The position numbers and the translations under genes were made by a program. A stretch of 64,000 bases of DNA, taken from contig NW_026893846.1 of NCBI RefSeq assembly GCF_032452875.1, positions 124,001 through 188,000 on the forward strand, read 5' to 3'. The notes under the pieces were generated by a model, which was given only the letters and a program-made list of their open reading frames with translations, was not told the origin of the DNA and searched no databases. The DNA comes from Bos javanicus. Lineage: Eukaryota; Chordata; Mammalia; Artiodactyla; Bovidae. This document shows, piece by piece, positions 38,288 to 52,852 of this stretch (positions within the stretch are counted from its first letter, which is position 1; every line of letters starts with the position of its first letter).

Positions 38288-39358
38288 GATCAGCGCATGA
38301 TCAGTCACATGATCAGCGCCATTAAGTCACGTGATCACTACATGATAGTCATGTGATCAGTCCATGCTCAGTCACGGTATCAGTGCATGATCAGCCACGT
38401 GATCAGTGCATGATCAGCCAGGTGATCAGTTCATGATAGCCACGTGATCAGTGCATGATCAGTCACGTGATCAGTGCATGACCAGGCAGGTGATCAGTGC
38501 ATGATCAGCCACGTGATCAGTGCATGATAGCCACGTGATCAGTGCATGATCAGTCACCTGATGGGTGTATGATCAGTCACGTGACCTGTACATGGTAGCT
38601 ACATGATCATTGCATGATCAGCCACGTGAGTAGTGCATGATAGCCACGTGATCAGTGCATGATCAGTCACGTGATCAGTGCATGATCAGTCACGTGATCA
38701 GTGCATGATAAGTCACGTGATCAGTGCATGATCAATTACGTGATCAGTGCATGATCAGTCACGTGATCAGTGCATGATAGCTACGTGATCATTGCATGAT
38801 CAGCCACGTGATCAGTGCATGATAGCCACGTGATCAGTGCATGATCAGTCACATGATCAGTGCATGATCATCCACGTGATCAGTGCATGATCAGTCACGT
38901 GATCAGTGCATGATATAGACGTGATCAGTGCATGATCAGTCACGTGATCAGTGCATGATCAGCCACGTGATCAGTGCATGATAGCCAGTGAATGAGTGCA
39001 TGATAGCCAGTGATCAGTGCATGATCAGTCACGTGATCAGTGCATGATCAGCCACGTGATCAGTGCATGATAGCCACGTGATCAGTGCATGATCAGCCAC
39101 GTGATCAGTGCATGATCAGTCACGTGATCAGTGCATGATCAGCCACGTGATCAGTGCATGATCAGCCACGTGATCAGTGCATGATCAGCCACGTGATCAG
39201 TGCATGATAGCCACGTGATCAGTGCATGATCAGTTACGTGAGCAGTGTATGATCAGCCACGTGATCAGTGCATGATAGCCACGTGATCAGTGCATGATCA
39301 GTCACGTGATCAGTGTATGATCAGCCACGTGAACAGTGCATGCTCAGTCACGTGATCT
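38288..39358 (+). repeat. Short R-to-R array
   Basis: The R-tail marker is at 38557, TATAGACG near 38914 and GCCAGTGAATGAGTGC near 38985. An R lead-in follows. Confidence 0.95.
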
Positions 39359-39627
39359 GGGCCTGCTGAGCTGCGTGATTACTGTCTGCTCATCTGCTTG
39401 ACAATTGCCAGCTGAGCTGCACGATTCCTGCCTGTCATCTGCTTGACAATTATCAGCTGTGCTGCGTAATTCCTGCCTGCTCAGCTGCTTGATTATTGCC
39501 AGCTGAGCAGCATGATTCCTCACACCTGAGTTCCATGATTATTGCCTGCTGACTGTTTGATTCGTGCCTACTCAGCTCTTTGTTTATTGCCTCCAGAGGC
39601 ACATGATCAGTGTATGATAGCAAACAT
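39359..39627 (+). repeat. Core block 21, subtype R (AT form at +94/+95)
   Basis: 269 bp, CACCTGAG, T at -1, GACAATTATCAG, post-core GTGCATG. Confidence 0.96.
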
Positions 39628-40828
39628 GATCAGTGCATGATCAGTCACATGATCAGCGCCATTAAGTCACGTGATCACTACATGATAGTCATGTGATCAG
39701 TCCATGCTCAGTCACGGTATCAGTGCATGATCAGCCACGTGATCAGTGCATGATCAGCCACGTGATCAGTGCATGATAGCCACGTGATCAGTGCATGATC
39801 AGTCACGTGATCAGTGCATGATCAGGCACGTGATCAGTGCATGATCAGCCACGTGATCAGTGCATGATAGCCACGTGATCAGTGCATGATCAGTCACCTG
39901 ATGGGTGTATGATCAGTCACGTGACCAGTACATGGTAGCTACATGATCATTGCATGATCAGCCACGTGAGTAGTGCATGATAGCCACGTGATCAGTGCAT
40001 GATCAGTCACGTGATCAGTGCATGATCAGTCACGTGATCAGTGCATGATCAGTCACGTGATCAGTGCATGATCAGCCACGTGATCAGTGCATGATCAGTC
40101 ACGTGATCAGTGCATGATCATCCACGTGATCAGTGCATGATCAGTCATGTGATCAGTGCATGATATAGACGTGATCAGTGCATGATCAGTCACGTGATCA
40201 GTGCATGATAGCCACGTGATCAGTGCATGATCAGTCACCTGATCAGTGCATGATCAGTCACGTGACCAGTACATGGTAGCTACATGATCATTGCATGATC
40301 AGCCACGTGATAGTGCATGATAGCCACGTGATCAGTGCATGATCAGTCACGTGATCAGTGCATGATCAGTCATGTGATCAGTGCATGATCAGCACGTGAT
40401 CAGTGCATGATCAGCCACGTGATCAGTGCATGATAGCCACGTGATCAGTGCATGATCAGTCACGTGATCAGTGCATGATCAGCCACGTGATCAGTGCATG
40501 ATCAGCCACGTGATCAGTGCATGATCAGTCACGTGATCAGTGCATGATAGCTACGTGATCAGTGCATGATCAGCCACGTGATCAGTGCATGATAGCCACG
40601 TGATCAGTGCATGATCAGTCACGTGATCAGTGCATGATCAGCCACGTGATCAGTGCATGATCAGTCACGTGATCAGTGCATGATCAATTACGTGATCAGT
40701 GCATGATCAGTCACGTGACCAGTACATGGTAGCTACGTGATCATTGCATGATCAGCCACGTGATCAGTGCATGATAGCCACGTGATCAGTGCATGATAGC
40801 CACGTGATCAGTGCATGATCAGTCATGT
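39628..40828 (+). repeat. R-tail monomer array
   Basis: The R-tail marker is at 39897. A second, partial marker-like monomer (CACCTGATCAG) is near 40236. TAGCTAC variants are present. Confidence 0.95.
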
Positions 40829-41604
40829 GATACGTGTGTGATCAGCCACGTGATCAGTGCATGATATCCACGTGATCAGTGCATGATAGCCACGTGATCA
40901 GTGCATGAGAGCCACGTGATCAGTGCATGATCAGTCACGTGATACATGTGTGATCAGCCACGTGATCAGTGCATGATGAGCCACGTGATCAGTGCATGAT
41001 CAATTACGTGATCAGTGCATGATCAGTCACGTGACCAGTACATGGTTGCTACGTGATCATTGCATGATCAGCCACGTGAGCAGAGCATGATAGCCACGTG
41101 ATCAGTGCATGATCAGTCACGTGATCAGTACATGATCAGTCACGTGAACAGTGCATGATCATTTACGTGATCTGTGCATGATCAGTCACGTGACCAGTAT
41201 ATGGTAGCTACGTGATCATTCCATGACGAGCCACGTGAGCAGTGCATGATAGCCACGTGATGTGTGCATGATCAGTTACGTGAGCAGAGTATGATCAGCC
41301 ACGTGATCAGTGCATGAGTGCCACGTGATCAGTGCATGATATGTCACGTGACAGGTGTGTGATCAGCCACGTGAACAGTGCATGTTCAGCCACGTGATCA
41401 GTGCATGATAGCCACGTGATCAGTGCATGATCAGTTACGTGAGCAGTGTATGATCAGCCACGTGATCAGTGCATGGTCAGACACGTGAACAGTGTATGAT
41501 CAGCCACGTGATCAGTGCATGATATCCAAGTGATCAGTGCATGATCATCACGTGATCAGTGTATGATCAGCCACGTGAACAGTGCATGCTCAGTCACGTG
41601 ATCA
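40829..41604 (+). repeat. Pre-S tract 9 (776 bp)
   Basis: Full-length, GAGAGCC form, ending on core 22. Confidence 0.95.
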
Positions 41605-41873
41605 GGGCCTGCTGAGCTGCGTGATTACTGTCTGCTCATCTGCTTGACAATTGCCAGCTGAGCTGCACGATTCCTGCCTGTCATCTGCTTGACAATTGCC
41701 AGCTGTGCTGCGTAATTCCTGCCTGCTCAGCTGCTTGATTATTGCCAGCTGAGCAGCATGATTCCTCACAGCTGAGTTCCATGATTATTGCCTGCTGACT
41801 GTTTGATTCGTGCCTACTCAGCTCTTTGTTTATTGCCTCCAGAGGCACATGATCAGTGTATGATAGCAAACAT
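41605..41873 (+). repeat. Core block 22, subtype S
   Basis: 269 bp, CAGCTGAG, CTGTTTGATT, A at -1. Start of the best-conserved pair of HOR units. Confidence 0.96.
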
Positions 41874-43489
41874 GATCAGTGCATGATCAGTCACATGATC
41901 AGCGCCATTAAGTCACGTGATCACTACATGATAGTCATGTGATCAGTCCATGCTCAGTCACGGTATCAGTGCATGATCAGCCACGTGATCAGTGCATGAT
42001 CAGCCAGGTGATCAGTTCATGATAGCCATGTGATCAGTGCATGATTTGTCACGTGATCAGTGCATGACCAGGCACGTGATCAGTGCATGATCAGTCACGT
42101 GATCAGTGCATGATCAGTCACGTGATCAGTGCATGATCAGTCACGTGATCAGTGCATGATCAGTCACGTGATCAGTGCATGATCAGCCACGTGATCAGTG
42201 CATGATCAGTCACGTGACCAGTACATGGTAGCTACGTGATCATTGCATGATCAGCCACGTGAGCAGTGCATGATAGCCACGTGATCAGTGCATGATCAGT
42301 CACGTGATCAGTGCATGATCAGTCACGTGATCAGTGCATGATAGTCACGTGATCAGTGCATGATCAATTACGTGATCAGTGCATGATCAGTCACGTGATC
42401 AGTGCATGATAGCTACGTGATCAGTGCATGATCAGCCACGTGATCAGTGCATGATAGCCACGTGATCAGTGCATGATAGCCACGTGATCAGTGCATGATC
42501 AGTCATGTGATCAGTGCATGATCAGCCACGTGATCAGTGCATGATATCCACGTGATCAGTGCATGATAGCCACGTGATCAGTGCATGATCAGCCACGTGA
42601 TCAGTGCATGATCAGTCACGTGATCATGTGTGATCAGCCACGTGATCAGTGCATGATCAGCCACGTGATCAGTGCATGATCAATTACGTGATCAGTGCAT
42701 GATCAGTCACGTGATCAGTGCATGGTAGCTACGTGATCAGTGCATGATCAGCCACGTGATCAGTGCATGATAGCCACGTGATCAGTGCATGATCAGTCAC
42801 GTGATCAGTGCATGATCAGTCACGTGATCAGTGCATGATCAGCCACGTGATCAGTGCATGATCAGTCACGTGATCAGTGCATGGTAGCTACGTGATCATT
42901 GCATGATCAGCCACGTGATCAGTGCATGATAGCCACGTGATCAGTGCATGATCAGTCACGTGATCAGTGCATGATCAGCCACGTGATCAGTGCATGATGC
43001 CACGTGATCAGTGCATGATCAGTCACGTGACAGTGCATGATCAGCCACGTGATCAGTGCATGATCAGCCACGTGATCAGTGCATGATAGCCACGTGATCA
43101 GTGCATGATCAGTTACGTGAGCAGTGCATGATCAGCCACGTGATCAGTGCATGATCAGTCACGTGATCAGTGTATGATCAGCCACGTGATCAGTGCATGA
43201 TAGCCACGTGATCAGTGCATGATCAGTCACGTGATCAGTGTATGATCAGCCACGTGAACAGTGCATGATCAGCCACGTGATCAGTGCATGATCAGCCACG
43301 TGATCAGTGCATGATCAGTTACGTGAGCAGTGTATGATCAGCCACGTGATCAGTGCATGGTCAGACACGTGAACAGTGTATGATCAGCCACGTGATCAGT
43401 GCATGATAGCCACGTGATCAGTGCATGATCAGTCACGTGATCAGTGTATGATCAGCCACGTGAACAGTGCATGCTCAGTCACGTGATCT
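41874..43489 (+). repeat. Extended S-to-R monomer array
   Basis: About 600 bp longer than the usual S-to-R array. The extra length holds a canonical version of pre-S-like monomers (TGATATCCACG, GATCATGTGTG) and small contractions (GATGCCACG near 42997, GTGACAGTGC near 43028). The array after core 24 shares this organisation. Confidence 0.94.
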
Positions 43490-43758
43490 GGGCCTGCTGA
43501 GCTGCGTGATTACTGTCTGCTCATCTGCTTGACAATTGCCAGCTGAGCTGCACGATTCCTGCCTGTCATCTGCTTGACAATTGCCAGCTGTGCTGCGTAA
43601 TTCCTGCCTGCTCAGCTGCTTGATTATTGCCAGCTGAGCAGCATGATTCCTCACACCTGAGTTCCATGATTATTGCCTGCTGACTGTTTGATTCGTGCCT
43701 ACTCAGCTCTTTGTTTATTGCCTCCAGAGGCACATGATCAGTGTATGATAGCAAACAT
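43490..43758 (+). repeat. Core block 23, subtype R
   Basis: 269 bp, CACCTGAG, T at -1, post-core GTGCATG. Confidence 0.96.
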
Positions 43759-45615
43759 GATCAGTGCATGATCAGTCACATGATCAGCGCCATTAAGTCA
43801 CGTGATCACTACATGATAGTCATGTGATCAGTCCATGCTCAGTCACGGTATCAGTGCATGATCAGCCACGTGATCAGTGCATGATCAGCCACGTGATCAG
43901 TGCATGATAGCCACGTGATCAGTGCATGATCAGTCACGTGATCAGTGCATGATCAGGCACGTGATCAGTGCATGATCAGCCACGTGATCAGTGCATGATA
44001 GCCACGTGATCAGTGCATGATCAGTCACCTGATGGGTGTATGATCAGTCACGTGACCAGTACATGGTAGCTACATGATCATTGCATGATCAGCCACGTGA
44101 GTAGTGCATGATAGCCACGTGATCAGTGCATGATCAGTCACGTGATCAGTGCATGATCAGTCACGTGATCAGTGCATGATCAGTCACGTGATCAGTGCAT
44201 GATCAGCCACGTGATCAGTGCATGATCAGTCACGTGATCAGTGCATGATCAGCCACGTGATCAGTGCATGATCAGTCACGTGATCAGTGCATGATATAGA
44301 CGTGATCAGTGCATGATCAGTCACGTGATCAGTGCATGATAGCCACGTGATCAGTGCATGATCAGTCACGTGATCAGTGCATGATCAGTCACGTGACCAG
44401 TACATGATAGCTACGTGATCAGTGCATGATCAGCCACGTGATCAGTGCATGATAGCCACGTGATCAGTGCATGATCAGTCACGTGATCAGTGCATGATCA
44501 GTCACGTGATCAGTGCATGATCAGCCACGTGATCAGTGCATGATCAGCCACGTGATCAGTGCATGATAGCCACGTGATCAGTGCATGATCAGTCACGTGA
44601 TCAGTGCATGATCAGGTGGTGATCAGTGTATGATCAGCCACGTGATCAGTGCATGATAGCCACGTGATCAGTGCATGATCAGTCACGTGATCAGTGCATG
44701 ATCAGTCACTGACCAGTACATGGTACCTACGTGATCAGTGCATGATCAGCCACGTGATCAGTGCATGATAGCCACGTGATCAGTGCATGATCAGTCACGT
44801 GATCAGTGCATGATCAGTCACGTGATCAGTGCATGATCAGTCACGTGATCAGTGCATGATCAGCCACGTGATCAGTGCATGATCAGTCACGTGATCAGTG
44901 CATGATCAGCCACGTGATCAGTGCATGATCAGTCATGTGATCAGTGCATGATATACGTGATCAGTGCATGATCAGTCACGTGATCAGTGCATGATAGCCA
45001 CGTGATCAGTGCATGATCAGTCACCTGATCAGTGCATGATCATTCACGTGACCAGTACATGGTAGCTACATGATCATTGCATGATCAGCCACGTGATAGT
45101 GCATGATAGCCACGTGATCAGTGCATGATCAGTCACGTGATCAGTGCATGATCAGTCATGTGATCAGTGCATGATCAGTCACGTGATCAGTGCATGATCA
45201 GCCACGTGATCAGTGCATGATAGCCACGTGATCAGTGCATGATCAGTCACGTGATCAGTGCATGATCAGCCACGTGATCAGTGCATGATCAGTCACGTGA
45301 TCAGTGCATGATCAGTCACGTGATCAGTGCATGATAGCTACGTGATCAGTGCATGATCAGCCACGTGATCAGTGCATGATAGCCACGTGATCAGTGCATG
45401 ATCAGTCACGTGATCAGTGCATGATCAGTCACGTGATCAGTGCATGATCAGTCACGTGATCAGTGCATGATCAATTACGTGATCAGTGCATGATCAGTCA
45501 CGTGATCAGTACATGGTAGCTACGTGATCATTGCATGATCAGCCACGTGATCAGTGCATGATAGCCACGTGATCAGTGCATGATAGCCACGTGATCAGTG
45601 CATGATCAGTCATGT
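43759..45615 (+). repeat. R-tail monomer array
   Basis: The R-tail marker is at 44028. A private CAGGTGGTGATCAG variant lies at 44613, about 1,121 bp from the core start, matching the array after core 25. Near 44724 the TAGCTAC unit has become TACCTAC, making GGTACC. Confidence 0.95.
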
Positions 45616-46391
45616 GATACGTGTGTGATCAGCCACGTGATCAGTGCATGATATCCACGTGATCAGTGCATGATAGCCACGTGATCAGTGCATGAGAGCC
45701 ACGTGATCAGTGCATGATCAGTCACGTGATACATGTGTGATCAGCCACGTGATCAGTGCATGATGAGCCACGTGATCAGTGCAGGATCAATTACGTGATC
45801 AGTGCATGATCAGTCACGTGACCAGTACATGGTTGCTACGTGATCATTGCATGATCAGCCACGTGAGCAGAGCATGATAGCCACGTGATCAGTGCATGAT
45901 CAGTCACGTGATCAGTACATGATCAGTCACGTGAACAGTGCATGATCATTTACGTGATCTGTGCATGATCAGTCACGTGACCAGTATATGGTAGCTACGT
46001 GATCATTCCATGACGAGCCACGTGAGCAGTGCATGATAGCCACGTGATGTGTGCATGATGAGTTACGTGAGCAGAGTATGATCAGCCACGTGATCAGTGC
46101 ATGAGTGCCACGTGATCAGTGCATGATATGTCACGTGACAGGTGTGTGATCAGCCACGTGAACAGTGCATGTTCAGCCACGTGATCAGTGCATGATAGCC
46201 ACGTGATCAGTGCATGATCAGTTACGTGAGCAGTGTATGATCAGCCACGTGATCAGTGCATGGTCAGACACGTGAACAGTGTATGATCAGCCACGTGATC
46301 AGTGCATGATATCCAAGTGATCAGTGCATGATCATCACGTGATCAGTGTATGATCAGCCACGTGAACAGTGCATGCTCAGTCACGTGATCA
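45616..46391 (+). repeat. Pre-S tract 10 (776 bp)
   Basis: Full-length, with GAGAGCC and CAGGATCAATTACG forms. Confidence 0.95.
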
Positions 46392-46660
46392 GGGCCTGCT
46401 GAGCTGCGTGATTACTGTCTGCTCATCTGCTTGACAATTGCCAGCTGAGCTGCACGATTCCTGCCTGTCATCTGCTTGACAATTGCCAGCTGTGCTGCGT
46501 AATTCCTGCCTGCTCAGCTGCTTGATTATTGCCAGCTGAGCAGCATGATTCCTCACAGCTGAGTTCCATGATTATTGCCTGCTGACTGTTTGATTCGTGC
46601 CTACTCAGCTCTTTGTTTATTGCCTCCAGAGGCACATGATCAGTGTATGATAGCAAACAT
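46392..46660 (+). repeat. Core block 24, subtype S
   Basis: 269 bp, CAGCTGAG, CTGTTTGATT, A at -1. Confidence 0.96.
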
Positions 46661-48269
46661 GATCAGTGCATGATCAGTCACATGATCAGCGCCATTAAGT
46701 CACGTGATCACTACATGATAGTCATGTGATCAGTCCATGCTCAGTCACGGTATCAGTGCATGATCAGCCACGTGATCAGTGCATGATCAGCCACGTGATC
46801 AGTTCATGATAGCCATGTGATCAGTGCATGATCAGTCACGTGATCAGTGCATGATCAGGCACGTGATCAGTGCATGATCAGTCACGTGATCAGTGCATGA
46901 TCAGTCACGTGATCAGTGCATGATCAGTCACGTGATCAGTGCATGATCAGTCACGTGATCAGTGCATGATCAGCACGTGATCAGTGCATGATCAGTCACG
47001 TGACCAGTACATGGTAGCTACGTGATCATTGCATGATCAGCCACGTGATCAGTGCATGATAGCCACGTGATCAGTGCATGATCAGTCACGTGATCAGTGC
47101 ATGATCAGTCACGTGATCAGTGCATGATAGTCACGTGATCAGTGCATGATCAGTCACGTGATCAGTGCATGATCAGTCACGTGATCAGTGCATGATAGCT
47201 ACGTGATCAGTGCATGATCAGCCACGTGATCAGTGCATGATAGCCACGTGATCAGTGCATGATAGCCACGTGATCAGTGCATGATCAGTCATGTGATCGT
47301 GCATGATCAGCCACGTGATCAGTGCATGATAGCCACGTGATCAGTGCATGATAGCCACGTGATCAGTGCATGATAGCCACGTGATCAGTGCATGATCAGT
47401 CACGTGATCATGTGTGATCAGCCACGTGATCAGTGCATGATCAGCCACGTGATCAGTGCATGATCAATTACGTGATCAGTGCATGATCAGTCACGTGATC
47501 AGTACATGGTTGCTACGTGATCAGTGCATGATCAGCCACGTGATCAGTGCATGATAGCCACGTGATCAGTGCATGATCAGTCACGTGATCAGTGCATGAT
47601 CAGTCACGTGATCAGTGCATGATCAGCCACGTGATCAGTGCATGATCAGTCACGTGACAGTGCATGGTAGCTACGTGATCAGTGCATGATCAGCCACGTG
47701 ATCAGTGCATGATAGCCACGTGATCAGTGCATGATCAGTCACGTGATCAGTATGATCAGCCACGTGATCAGTGCATGATGCCACGTGATCAGTGCATGAT
47801 CAGTCACGTGACAGTGCATGATCAGCCACGTGATCAGTGCATGATCAGCCACGTGATCAGTGCATGATAGCCACGTGATCAGTGCATGATCAGTACGTGA
47901 GCAGTGCATGATCAGCCACGTGATCAGTGCATGATCAGTCACGTGATCAGTGTATGATCAGCCACGTGATCAGTGCATGATAGCCACGTGATCAGTGCAT
48001 GATCAGTCACGTGATCAGTGTATGATCAGCCACGTGATCAGTGCATGATCAGCCACGTGATCAGTGCATGATCAGCCACGTGATCAGTGCATGATCAGTT
48101 ACGTGAGCAGTGTATGATCAGCCACGTGATCAGTGCATGGTCAGACACGTGAACAGTGTATGATCAGCCACGTGATCAGTGCATGATAGCCACGTGATCA
48201 GTGCATGATCAGTCACGTGATCAGTGTATGATCAGCCACGTGAACAGTGCATGCTCAGTCACGTGATCA
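46661..48269 (+). repeat. Extended S-to-R monomer array
   Basis: Same organisation as the array after core 22. The stretch 47739-47942 holds several contractions (CAGTATGATCAG, GATGCCACG, GTGACAGTGC, CAGTACGTGAG) that by chance leave a minus-strand frame open. Confidence 0.94.
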
Positions 48270-48538
48270 GGGCCTGCTGAGCTGCGTGATTACTGTCTGC
48301 TCATCTGCTTGACAATTGCCAGCTGAGCTGCACGATTCCTGCCTGTCATCTGCTTGACAATTGCCAGCTGTGCTGCGTAATTCCTGCCTGCTCAGCTGCT
48401 TGATTATTGCCAGCTGAGCAGCATGATTCCTCACACCTGAGTTCCATGATTATTGCCTGCTGACTGTTTGATTCGTGCCTACTCAGCTCTTTGTTTATTG
48501 CCTCCAGAGGCACATGATCAGTGTATGATAGCAAACAT
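48270..48538 (+). repeat. Core block 25, subtype R
   Basis: 269 bp, CACCTGAG, but A at -1 and post-core GCGCATG. Confidence 0.95.
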
Positions 48539-50758
48539 GATCAGCGCATGATCAGTCACATGATCAGCGCCATTAAGTCACGTGATCACTACATGATAGT
48601 CATGTGATCAGTCCATGCTCAGTCACGGTATCAGTGCATGATCAGCCACGTGATCAGTGCATGATCAGCCACGTGATCAGTGCATGATAGCCACGTGATC
48701 AGTGCATGATCAGTCACGTGATCAGTGCATGATCAGGCACGTGATCAGTGCATGATCAGCCACGTGATCAGTGCATGATAGCCACGTGATCAGTGCATGA
48801 TCAGTCACCTGATGGGTGTATGATCAGTCACGTGACCAGTACATGGTAGCTACATGATCATTGCATGATCAGCCACGTGAGTAGTGCATGATAGCCACGT
48901 GATCAGTGCATGATCAGTCACGTGATCAGTGCATGATCAGTCACGTGATCAGTGCATGATCAGTCACGTGATCAGTGCATGATCAGCCACGTGATCAGTG
49001 CATGATCAGTCACGTGATCAGTGCATGATCAGCCACGTGATCAGTGCATGATCAGTCACGTGATCAGTGCATGATATAGACGTGATCAGTGCATGATCAG
49101 TCACGTGATCAGTGCATGATAGCCACGTGATCAGTGCATGATCAGTCACGTGATCAGTGCATGATCAGTCACGTGATCAGTGCATGATAGCTACATGATC
49201 AGTGCATGATCAGCCACGTGATCAGTGCATGATAGCCACGTGATCAGTGCATGATCAGTCACGTGATCAGTGCATGATCAGTCACGTGATCAGTGCATGA
49301 TCAGCCACGTGATCAGTGCATGATCAGCCACGTGATCAGTGCATGATAGCCACGTGATCAGTGCATGATCAGTCACGTGATCAGTGCATGATCAGGTGGT
49401 GATCAGTGCATGATCAGCCACGTGATCAGTGCATGATAGCCACGTGATCAGTGCATGATCAGTCACGTGATCAGTGCATGATCAGTCACTGACCAGTACA
49501 TGGTAGCTACGTGATCAGTGCATGATCAGCCACGTGATCAGTGCATGATAGCCACGTGATCAGTGCATGATCAGTCACGTGATCAGTGCATGATCAGTCA
49601 CGTGATCAGTGCATGATCAGTCACGTGATCAGTGCATGATCAGCCACGTGATCAGTGCATGATCAGTCACGTGATCAGTGCATGATCATCCACGTGATCA
49701 GTGCATGATCAGTCATGTGATCAGTGCATGATATAGACGTGATCAGTGCATGATCAGTCACGTGATCAGTGCATGATAGCCACGTGATCAGTGCATGATC
49801 AGTCACGTGATCAGTGCATGATCAGTCACGTGATCAGCATGGTAGCTACATGATCAGTGCATGATCAGCCACGTGATCAGTGCATGATAGCCACGTGATC
49901 AGTGCATGATAGTCACGTGATCAGTGCATGATCAGTCACGTGATCAGTGCATGATCAGCCACGTGATCAGTGCATGATCAGCCACGTGATCAGTGCATGA
50001 TAGCCACGTGATCAGTGCATGATCAGTCACGTGATCAGTGCATGATCAGGCACGTGATCAGTGCATGATCAGCCACGTGATCAGTGCATGATAGCCACGT
50101 GATCAGTGCATGATCAGTCACCTGATCAGTGTATGATCAGTCACTGACCAGTACATGGTAGCTACATGATCATTGCATGATCAGCCACGTGAGTAGTGCA
50201 TGATAGCCACGTGATCAGTGCATGATCAGTCACGTGATCAGTGCATGATCAGTCATGTGATCAGTGCATGATCAGGCACGTGATCAGTGCATGATCAGCC
50301 ACGTGATCAGTGCATGATAGCCACGTGATCAGTGCATGATCAGTCACGTGATCAGTGCATGATCAGTCACGTGATCAGTGCATGATCAGCCACGTGATCA
50401 GTGCATGATCAGCCACGTGATCAGTGCATGATCAATCACGTGATCAGTGCATGATCAGTCACGTGATCAGTGCATGGTAGCTACGTGATCAGTGCATGAT
50501 CAGCCACGTGATCAGTGCATGATAGCCACGTGATCAGTGCATGATCAGTCACGTGATCAGTGCATGATCAGTCACGTGATCAGTGCATGATCAGTCACGT
50601 GATCAGTGCATGATCAATTACGTGATCAGTGCATGATCAGTCACGTGACCAGTACATGGTAGCTACGTGATCATTGCATGATCAGCCACGTGATCAGTGC
50701 ATGATAGCCACGTGATCAGTGCATGATAGCCACGTGATCAGTGCATGATCAGTCATGT
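48539..50758 (+). repeat. Long R-tail monomer array
   Basis: The R-tail marker is at 48808. CAGGTGGTGATCAG is at the same offset from its core as in the array after core 23. The array is about 360 bp longer than that partner; the extra monomers fall around 49800-50160. Confidence 0.95.
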
Positions 50759-51534
50759 GATACGTGTGTGATCAGCCACGTGATCAGTGCATGATATCCA
50801 CGTGATCAGTGCATGATAGCCACGTGATCAGTGCATGAGAGCCACGTGATCAGTGCATGATCAGTCACGTGATACATGTGTGATCAGCCACGTGATCAGT
50901 GCATGATGAGCCACGTGATCAGTGCAGGATCAATTACGTGATCAGTGCATGATCAGTCACGTGACCAGTACATGGTTGCTACGTGATCGTTGCATGATCA
51001 GCCACGTGAGCAGAGCATGATAGCCACGTGATCAGTGCATGATCAGTCACGTGATCAGTACATGATCAGTCACGTGAACAGTGCATGATCATTTACGTGA
51101 TCTGTGCATGATCAGTCACGTGACCAGTATATGGTAGCTACGTGATCATTCCATGACGAGCCACGTGAGCAGTGCATGATAGCCACGTGATGTGTGCATG
51201 ATGAGTTACGTGAGCAGAGTATGATCAGCCACGTGATCAGTGCATGAGTGCCACGTGATCAGTGCATGATATGTCACGTGACAGGTGTGTGATCAGCCAC
51301 GTGAACAGTGCATGTTCAGCCACGTGATCAGTGCATGATAGCCACGTGATCAGTGCATGATCAGTTACGTGAGCAGTGTATGATCAGCCACGTGATCAGT
51401 GCATGGTCAGACACGTGAACAGTGTATGATCAGCCACGTGATCAGTGCATGATATCCAAGTGATCAGTGCATGATCATCACGTGATCAGTGTATGATCAG
51501 CCACGTGAACAGTGCATGCTCAGTCACGTGATCA
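50759..51534 (+). repeat. Pre-S tract 11 (776 bp)
   Basis: Full-length, GAGAGCC form. Confidence 0.95.
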
Positions 51535-51803
51535 GGGCCTGCTGAGCTGCGTGATTACTGTCTGCTCATCTGCTTGACAATTGCCAGCTGAGCTGCACGA
51601 TTCCTGCCTGTCATCTGCTTGACAATTGCCAGCTGTGCTGCGTAATTCCTGCCTGCTCAGCTGCTTGATTATTGCCAGCTGAGCAGCATGATTCCTCACA
51701 GCTGAGTTCCATGATTATTGCCTGCTGACTGTATGATTCGTGCCTACTCAGCTCTTTGTTTATTGCCTCCAGAGGCACATGATCAGTGTATGATAGCAAA
51801 CAT
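51535..51803 (+). repeat. Core block 26, subtype S (TATGATT allele)
   Basis: 269 bp, CAGCTGAG, A at +199, A at -1. The last core in the window with a complete pre-S tract upstream. Confidence 0.96.
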
Positions 51804-52852
51804 GATCAGTGCATGATCAGTCACATGATCAGCGCCATTAAGTCACGTGATCACTACATGATAGTCATGTGATCAGTCCATGCTCAGTCACGGTATCAGT
51901 GCATGATCAGCCACGTGATCAGTGCATGATCAGCCAGGTGATCAGTTCATGATAGCATGTGATCAGTGCATGATCAGTCACGTGATCAGTGCATGATCAG
52001 GCACGTGATCAGTGCATGATCAGTCACGTGATCAGTGCATGATCAGTCACGTGATCAGTGCATGATCAGTCACGTGATCAGTGCATGATCAGCCACGTGA
52101 TCAGTGCATGATCAGTCACGTGATCAGTGCATGATCAGTCACGTGACCAGTACATGGTAGCTACGTGATCATTGCATGATCAGCCACGTGAGCAGTGCAT
52201 GATAGCCACGTGATCAGTGCATGATCAGTCACGTGATCAGTGCATGATCAGTCACGTGATCAGTGCATGATCAGTCACGTGATCAGTGCATGATCAATTA
52301 CGTGATCAGTGCATGATCAGTCACGTGACCAGTACATGGTAGCTACGTGATCATTGCATGATCAGCCACGTGATCAGTGCATGATAGCCACGTGATCAGT
52401 GCATGATCAGTCACATGATCAGTGCATGATCATCCACGTGATCAGTGCATGATCAGTCATGTGATCAGTGCATGATATAGACGTGATCAGTGCATGATCA
52501 GTCACGTGATCAGTGCATGATCAGCCACGTGATCAGTGCATGATAGCCACGTGATGAGTGCATGATAGCCAGATGATCAGTGCATGATCAGTCACGTGAT
52601 CAGTGCATGATCAGCCACGTGATCAGTGCATGATAGCCACTGATCAGTGCATGATCAGCCACGTGATCAGTGCATGATCAGTTACGTGAGCAGTGTATGA
52701 TCAGCCACGTGATCAGTGCATGGTCAGACACGTGAACAGTGTATGATCAGCCACGTGATCAGTGCATGATAGCCACGTGATCAGTGCATGATCAGTCACG
52801 TGATCAGTGTATGATCAGCCACGTGAACAGTGCATGCTCAGTCACGTGATCT
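51804..52852 (+). repeat. Short monomer array after S core
   Basis: The flank is followed by CCAGGTG and GATAGCATGTG variants, canonical monomers, and GTGATGAGTGC near 52552. Confidence 0.95.

Noticed and set aside
47739..47942. 67-codon minus-strand frame made of repeated DHALITWL-like peptides
   Set aside because: It is a translation of bulk monomers that happen to stay open because of local contractions; the surrounding array is full of stops.
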